From the NCBI RefSeq assembly GCF_900207575.1, contig NZ_OAOQ01000006.1, forward strand, positions 111,270 through 175,269: a stretch of 64,000 nucleotides of DNA. The letters run 5' to 3'. This document shows positions 59,707 to 64,000 of the stretch, in pieces; the stretch's first letter is position 1; every line of letters begins with the position of its first letter. The translations under genes and the position numbers were made by a program. This DNA is from Cereibacter ovatus. GTDB lineage: Bacteria; Pseudomonadota; Alphaproteobacteria; Rhodobacterales; Rhodobacteraceae. Below the pieces are notes generated by a model, which saw nothing but the letters and a program-made list of their open reading frames with translations, made no database searches and had not been told where the DNA came from.

Positions 59707-60530
59707 CTATCGATTGCCTATGTCTTCCAAAAGCCCTGCATCATAGCGCCAAGGGTTGATCTCATGATCGACTTTCCAGACATCAAAAAATCCAGACTCG
59801 AGATAAAGCTGCATGATTGTGCTGTCATGCTCGGGATGTTCCAGCACCAGTTTATCTACGTCACTGAGATGCTGGATGGATTTGTCAATCATCCGAGCCC
59901 CGTTCAGGATGTGGTTTGTCGACTGCCGCATCAGATCAAGGCCGCTGGGATGGTCCTGCCAAGCCTGAAACTCTTCATCGGTCACTTCCAAGGTGGCGCC
60001 GGCGACTTCGACGAGCATCGTGCTGCTCAGTAAGTCCTTGGGGGTGCAGAAATTGGTGTTTTTACCAGATTGTAGCCACTTTTAGCATAAGCTTGCGCCA
60101 CAAGGCGGCTACAGAACTGTTTAGAAGTTCCTCTCTTCCCAAGTCCCTTCCACGCCCTGCCAGCTTCAATTATGCCATATTCGCTTCCGACGCGTTCCCG
60201 GACATATCTGCAAATTTCATTTGCGGCCGGGGCAGGCAGCTCCTCCTTGAGGCGCAGAACAAAAACAGCGTTGTGCTCCTTGAAAAACAATCTCTGTGTA
60301 TTATTCGAATGCACACCATCCCTCGTCGCATCGATGACCGAGCAGTGTCCAACATATAGCATGGCGTGAGAAATTGGGCTGGTGGTCGTTGCGCGGATGA
60401 ATTTACTGATCCCCTCATCGCTGGTGGTCAGTATTACGTCTGCAATCTTTAGTGCTTTCTCGTTAAGTCTTTTTCTCATGGAACCTATGCCGTCCATAGT
60501 TTTGCCTTGGGGGGCGTAAGGGCGTCGCAT
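59707..60530 (-). pseudogene. YiiX-like (permuted NlpC/P60, papain-fold) gene with a frameshift
   Basis: The first frame (60530-60027) has KIADVILTTSDEGISKFIRA, the His in PISHAMLYVGH and the Cys in KQFCSRLVAQAYAKSGYNLV, the permuted papain-fold order of YiiX/YebB proteins. After VKTP it runs into a short wrong end. In another frame the sequence continues NFCTPKDLLSSTMLVEVAGA and the 103-codon frame 60018-59707, which fits the family's C-terminal part. A one-base change near 60055-60065 (an A5 run) explains this, giving an original protein of about 275 residues. Could be a sequencing error or a real inactivation. Function unknown. Confidence 0.65.
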
Positions 60531-60553
60531 TCCGGAAGGTAGTACGGCTGTCC

Positions 60554-60632
60554 TTAATACTCTGGCTTGAGTTTGTGCCAGTCTTTTATAGCGTCCGAGG
60601 GCGTCTTTCTGTCCAGTGCAGATTGCGGCTTT
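60554..60632 (-). mobile_element. IS481-family transposase C-terminal tail
   Basis: Minus-strand frame KPQSALDRKTPSDAIKDWHK then LKPEY and a stop at 60554: the conserved C-terminal end of IS481-type transposases. Only this tail remains; the N-terminal side is unrelated sequence. It lies between the YiiX-like gene and the restriction-like operon. Confidence 0.75.
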
Positions 60633-60698
60633 CTCCCGCTTCTGCGGAATCGATGCCGCAACCTCACCCGCTGCTCACCGTCCTTTGCTTCCCCGTGG

Positions 60699-61136
60699 CT
60701 AGTGAACCCGGCTCCAGCCCCGTAGCTTGATCCTGACTGGGCCCTCATTTGTCTCCGGCTGGGCCTCGGTTTCAGGTCGGATCACCCGGATCCCATAGTG
60801 CGACTGGCCCGGTGCTATCCCGATCTCGAAGACATCGCCGGCTTTGGCGCCGGCGTCGCGGAACCACGCGGTCATGTAGGTGATGCGATACTCGTTCCGG
60901 GTGCCGTTCTCGTCGTGCAGCCGGTTGTTGTAGTAGACGAAGCGGAATTTATGGGGCACGCCGTCCTCTCCCACGCAGGTGAGCCAGGCGGATGGATTCT
61001 TGATCGAGGGATCGAGAGGCGGAAGGATCGCCAGCAGTTCCTTCTCGCCCTTGGGAATGAGAACGCCCGCCTGATGGCCGCCGGTGGATCCGACGTCGTT
61101 GGCACTCAGGGTTTTTCGGAAGGCTGCTTTCGTCAT
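60699..61136 (-). CDS. Standalone EcoRII-N-type DNA-binding protein
   Basis: 145-residue protein resembling only the N-terminal effector-binding domain of EcoRII-type restriction enzymes: FRKTLSANDVGSTGGHQAGV and LIPKGEKELLAILPPLDPSI, then a conserved tail (YMTAWFRDAGAKAGDVFEIG). In EcoRII this B3-like domain recognises the target DNA; here the C-terminal nuclease domain is absent. The ATG overlaps the helicase stop (ATGA), so it is the last gene of a three-gene operon with an HNH nuclease and a SNF2 helicase. Predicted to supply sequence recognition. Confidence 0.75.
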   Translation of the reverse strand: MTKAAFRKTLSANDVGSTGGHQAGVLIPKGEKELLAILPPLDPSIKNPSAWLTCVGEDGVPHKFRFVYYNNRLHDENGTRNEYRITYMTAWFRDAGAKAGDVFEIGIAPGQSHYGIRVIRPETEAQPETNEGPVRIKLRGWSRVH

Positions 61137-62953
61137 GTCGTCTCCGGAGTAATCTCAAGGGCTCGCCGGAGGTCTGCACTGTCCCGCATCGCGGTCGGTA
61201 CGGTCTCGTTGCCCAGTTCCTGCTTCCATGCCGAGCGGTCCAGCATGACCCGCTCGACGGTGTCCTCGTAGAAAAGCCGGTAGACCGTCACCGGCAGGGT
61301 CTGGCCACGTCGATGGGCGCGTGCGCTCGCCTGCGCCTCGAGCGCCGGGTTCCAGACCGGGGTCATGTGGATGACGATCGTCGCGGCGGTGATGTTCAGA
61401 CCGGCACCGGCGGCTTTCGGGTTCAGGACAAGGCAACCCGAACCGTCATGGGCGCTGAAGTCGTCGATGATCTTCTGGCGGTCTTCCTGCGGCGTCGCTC
61501 CGTTGATCGCACCCCAGAAAGCAATCGGGAGATCGGCCCCCGCCTCGCGCAGAAGGTCGCCGAGTCTGTTGAACAGGGCGAAGACGAGGACCTTCCGGCC
61601 GTTGCGGAAAGCCTCCCGCAAGAGTTCCACGGTCCGCTCCAGCTTGGGAGTGATCAGGGGCAGATCGTGACCGCGTTCCAGTTCCGCGAATTCGCCGTCG
61701 GCGTCGTCCGCATTGGACGGCCGCAGCCAGGGATGCGCGCAGAAGAGCTGGAGTTGCAGGGTCGCGACCAGTGGCCCCGCCACCGGATACCGGGCCAGCG
61801 TTTCCTCGCGCGCCCGCCGGTAGCCCTCGACCAGAGGTCCGTCCAGCTCCAGCGGCAGATCGATGTCGATCCGTTCCGGCAGGTCGCCCGCCACGTCCGC
61901 CACCCGCCGCTTCAGGATCAGCGGGTCGGTGACGGTCGCGAGATCCCGGGCGGCTTCCAAGGTGTCCGGCCAGGTCTTCTCGAACGACTGCCGAGTGCCA
62001 AGCAGACCCGGCACCACGAAGTCGGCCAGCGACCACAGGTCAACCAACGTGTTCTCGACGGGCGTCCCGGTCATCGCCACCGCATGGCGGCGGGGAATGG
62101 TGACGATCGATCGCCTGCGGACCGAGTCCGGGTTCTTGATCGCCTGCGCCTCGTCACAGATCACCCAGGACCACTCGAAGGCGGAGAAGATGGCGATGTC
62201 GTTCACCATCGTGTCGTAGGTGGCGATGACGACGTTGCTGCCCTGCAGCCCGCGCCACGTCCCGGGACGCTGCGGTCCCCGGTGGACCGCAACCGTCAGC
62301 GAGGGCGCGAAGCGCGCGATCTCCCGGACCCAGTTCGCGATCAGGCTCGTCGGGCAGATGACAAGGGCCGGGGCATCGGCAGGAGGCGGAGAGAGCAGCA
62401 GGAGTGCGATGATCTGGAGCGTCTTTCCCAGCCCCATCTCGTCCGCGAGGATCAGGCCGCCGTTGCGCGCGGCCGCCTCGCGCATCCACGCCACGCCCCG
62501 GGCCTGATAGGGGAAGAGGGTCGCCTGCAGGCCCGGCACGTCCACGACGCCGGGCAGATCCTCGGCGGCCGTCCCTCCCGGAGCAAGAAAGCTTTCCGAG
62601 GCGGAGACGGCAATAGGCATGTCCTCGCCGCGAAGCAGACGGATGGCGTCGCCGAACCGGATCCGCCCTTGGTCGAGGTCGCCCGTGGCGGCACGGACGA
62701 GGTCGCCGACATCCGAGGGCAGCGGTCGCAGGACCGAACCATCGACAACCCAGCCATGGGCCGGCGTCGGGGCGGGAAGTTCCAGACGGTTGCCGCGGAC
62801 GGTCCGGATCCCGATCAGCCGCACAACGATACGGCCGCTCTCGAGATCGAGGCGGATCTCCGGATCGAGAACGCGCTCCGAGAGGGTGAAGCCTTCAGGC
62901 AAATGGCCGGCAAGATCGTCGAAACGATGGGGGAGCGCCGCGAGATCAACCAT
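61133..62953 (-). CDS. SNF2-family DNA translocase/helicase
   Basis: 606-residue superfamily 2 ATPase. About 150 unrecognised N-terminal residues precede the motor: FPYQARGVAWMREAAARN, Walker A ADEMGLGKTLQIIALLLL, Walker B-like box VICDEAQAIKN, MTGTPVENTLVDLWSL, then the second lobe with LVFALFNRLGDLLREAG and WNPALEAQASARAHRRGQ (motif VI). No HARE or SWIM domain seen. Overlaps the HNH gene by 8 bp and the EcoRII-N gene by 4 bp. Likely translocates on DNA for the associated nuclease. Confidence 0.93.
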   Translation of the reverse strand: MVDLAALPHRFDDLAGHLPEGFTLSERVLDPEIRLDLESGRIVVRLIGIRTVRGNRLELPAPTPAHGWVVDGSVLRPLPSDVGDLVRAATGDLDQGRIRFGDAIRLLRGEDMPIAVSASESFLAPGGTAAEDLPGVVDVPGLQATLFPYQARGVAWMREAAARNGGLILADEMGLGKTLQIIALLLLSPPPADAPALVICPTSLIANWVREIARFAPSLTVAVHRGPQRPGTWRGLQGSNVVIATYDTMVNDIAIFSAFEWSWVICDEAQAIKNPDSVRRRSIVTIPRRHAVAMTGTPVENTLVDLWSLADFVVPGLLGTRQSFEKTWPDTLEAARDLATVTDPLILKRRVADVAGDLPERIDIDLPLELDGPLVEGYRRAREETLARYPVAGPLVATLQLQLFCAHPWLRPSNADDADGEFAELERGHDLPLITPKLERTVELLREAFRNGRKVLVFALFNRLGDLLREAGADLPIAFWGAINGATPQEDRQKIIDDFSAHDGSGCLVLNPKAAGAGLNITAATIVIHMTPVWNPALEAQASARAHRRGQTLPVTVYRLFYEDTVERVMLDRSAWKQELGNETVPTAMRDSADLRRALEITPETT

Positions 62954-63440
62954 GATGGATCCCCATCATGCCCATCAGTTCCTCTGGCGTGTACGGCCAC
63001 GGGCGGCCGGTGTGAACGGCGCGGTGGCAACTCGGACAGAGAGGCACGAGGTCCGTTTCCGGATCGTACGGCCGGGGTTCTTGCAGCATCGAGACCGGTT
63101 CGAGGTGATGGACCTCGATGATGCCGCCCGCCGCGCCATAGAGGGCCTCCGGATCGGTTCCGCAGATCCGGCAGGTCCGCCCATGGATGCGCAGGCACAG
63201 GAGCCGGTTTCGCGGGTTCCGCTCGCGCCGGTTTACGGTCGCCCGGCTGAGGGCCCCTTCGACCGCGGGGAGGTCCGTCCCGGGCACCTCCTCCACGACG
63301 TCATAGCCGATGAGTTCCGCCATGGCCGCCATCAGCGGCACGAGAACCTCCCGGCAGGTCAGGATCACAGCCTCGTCGGTGTCCGGGTTGATGGTGTCGT
63401 GCCGGAAAGTTGCGGTGATCCCGAAGCGGGCATCCGCCAC
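62946..63440 (-). CDS. HNH endonuclease of the restriction-like operon
   Basis: 164-residue protein starting at GTG 63440. An N-terminal domain of about 75 residues (FGITATFRHDTINPDTDEAV) precedes an HNH core: CRICG, the histidine pair in IIEVHHLEPVS, and LVPLCPSCHRAVH, giving CxxC, HH and CxxCH zinc/catalytic positions. The DNA just upstream is an insertion-sequence fragment (63461-63556), so the original start and promoter may have been lost or replaced. First gene of the HNH-SNF2-EcoRII-N operon. Confidence 0.87.
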   Translation of the reverse strand: MADARFGITATFRHDTINPDTDEAVILTCREVLVPLMAAMAELIGYDVVEEVPGTDLPAVEGALSRATVNRRERNPRNRLLCLRIHGRTCRICGTDPEALYGAAGGIIEVHHLEPVSMLQEPRPYDPETDLVPLCPSCHRAVHTGRPWPYTPEELMGMMGIHHG

Positions 63441-63460
63441 CGTCCAGTCGTCCAGTCCCT

Positions 63461-63556
63461 GATCCCCTCCTCCTTGGCCAACTGGCCCAGGGGCATGTTG
63501 TTCGGCGGCAGCATCTTCGTGAGAACCGCCGCCTTTCGTTCCGGTGGATAAGCCAA
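63461..63556 (-). mobile_element. Transposase N-terminal fragment (IS3 OrfA-like)
   Basis: Frame starting MAYPPERKAAVLTKMLPPNN then MPLGQLAKEEGI, a typical OrfA-like N-terminal helix-turn-helix, after which similarity stops at the junction with the HNH gene. Only about 32 codons remain. Confidence 0.65.
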
Positions 63557-63905
63557 ACCCGTCGTCCTGTTCCGCCCGCCTCAGGATACACTTCCAGTTT
63601 CAGAACCGGGAACAACTACCCTGACGGAGGGGGCCCTTCCGGTTGTCAACGAAGCGGAAGCTCAGCAGATTGCCTCTGAGGTCGCCGCCATAGCCGCCAA
63701 CCTCAACGCTGCGACCGGCCAGATCGTCGGAGAAATAACCGCAAGCGCATCAGCCAGCATCGAAGGCGCTGCCATTGATAATGCTCCACAGGAATGATAA
63801 AGTGTCCTCGACGCGCGTTCTCATCGTCAGTAGCTGAGCATGCGTGAATTTCCCCGAAGAGCGATGCGCTCCGTCATTAAAGACACCGAAGAGCTGAACG
63901 ACGTT
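63557..63905. other. Gene-poor stretch before the terminal IS3 fragment
   Basis: No gene with a start codon. A plus-strand frame from about 63557 to 63797 without a canonical start reads as a plausible protein end (NEAEAQQIASEVAAIAANLN) and may be a truncated gene tail. Family unknown. Confidence 0.35.
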
Positions 63906-64000
63906 TGAATAGCCCCGAGTTTCTTAGACACCTTCGTGTGTCATCTTCCTCTGCCGTTCGAACTCGACTGGTGACAGCATTCCGTTCCTCGCATGCTTGC
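63906..64000 (-). mobile_element. 3' end of an IS3-family element (continues beyond window)
   Basis: Minus-strand frame ends KHARNGMLSPVEFERQRKMT then HEGV and a stop near 63925, the common C-terminus of IS3-type OrfB, followed by the terminal segment ggtgtctaagaaactcgggg. The element extends past the right edge. Confidence 0.72.

Overview
The window looks like a high-GC alphaproteobacterial chromosome, most likely Rhodobacterales/Rhodobacteraceae. This is inferred from the gene set (form II CO-dehydrogenase-type operon, Tad/Flp locus, periplasmic rhodanese with YeeE transporter, VPLPA-type sorting tail) and from base composition; no rRNA is present to confirm it.

Layout. 0-1.7 kb: end of a copper P-type ATPase, a CueR-type regulator, and an NsrR-type Rrf2 regulator on the opposite strand. 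2.2-13.4 kb: a complete glycogen operon, glgP-glgB-glgC-glgA-glgX-pgm, for synthesis (pgm, glgC, glgA, glgB) and breakdown (glgP, glgX). 13.4-17.5 kb: a LuxR-type response regulator, a FIST sensor protein and a hybrid histidine kinase, resembling NosP/NahK signalling. 17.6-21.9 kb: coxG-coxS-coxL-coxM, a form II molybdenum hydroxylase. 21.9-31.9 kb (minus strand): a Tad pilus locus (prepilin peptidase, LuxR regulator with an in-frame stop, TadC, TadB, TadA, TadZ, two TadE-like, TadG-like, CpaB, Flp) without secretin, CpaD or TadD. 32.2-36.0 kb: zwf-pgl-pgi under a perfect LacI-type palindrome. 36.1-41.1 kb: RidA, periplasmic rhodanese, YeeE/YedE transporter, a small membrane protein, and a PQQ-type sugar dehydrogenase with its dihaem cytochrome c.

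Mobile part. 41.2-42.3 kb is an insertion-sequence graveyard. At 42.36-45.23 kb a small integrative element sits in the 3' end of tRNA-Gly(CCC), bounded by 17-bp direct repeats, with its own integrase, a small winged-helix gene and a truncated RepA-like ATPase. 45.6-52.1 kb returns to backbone: a corrinoid-activation protein, pterin-dependent methyltransferase, MTHFR-like protein and small partner (a one-carbon module), then ppx and rlmE.

From tRNA-Arg(TCT) at 52.47 kb to the window end is an accessory island: an orphan TniQ, IS481 and IS3 fragments, an ABC-three-component (ABC-3C) type defence operon whose ATPase is split by one in-frame TAA, a frameshifted YiiX-like papain-fold gene, and a three-gene HNH / SNF2 helicase / standalone EcoRII-N operon. 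The last is the strongest candidate for an undescribed restriction-like defence system. All functions are assigned by motif recognition alone; no database search was possible.
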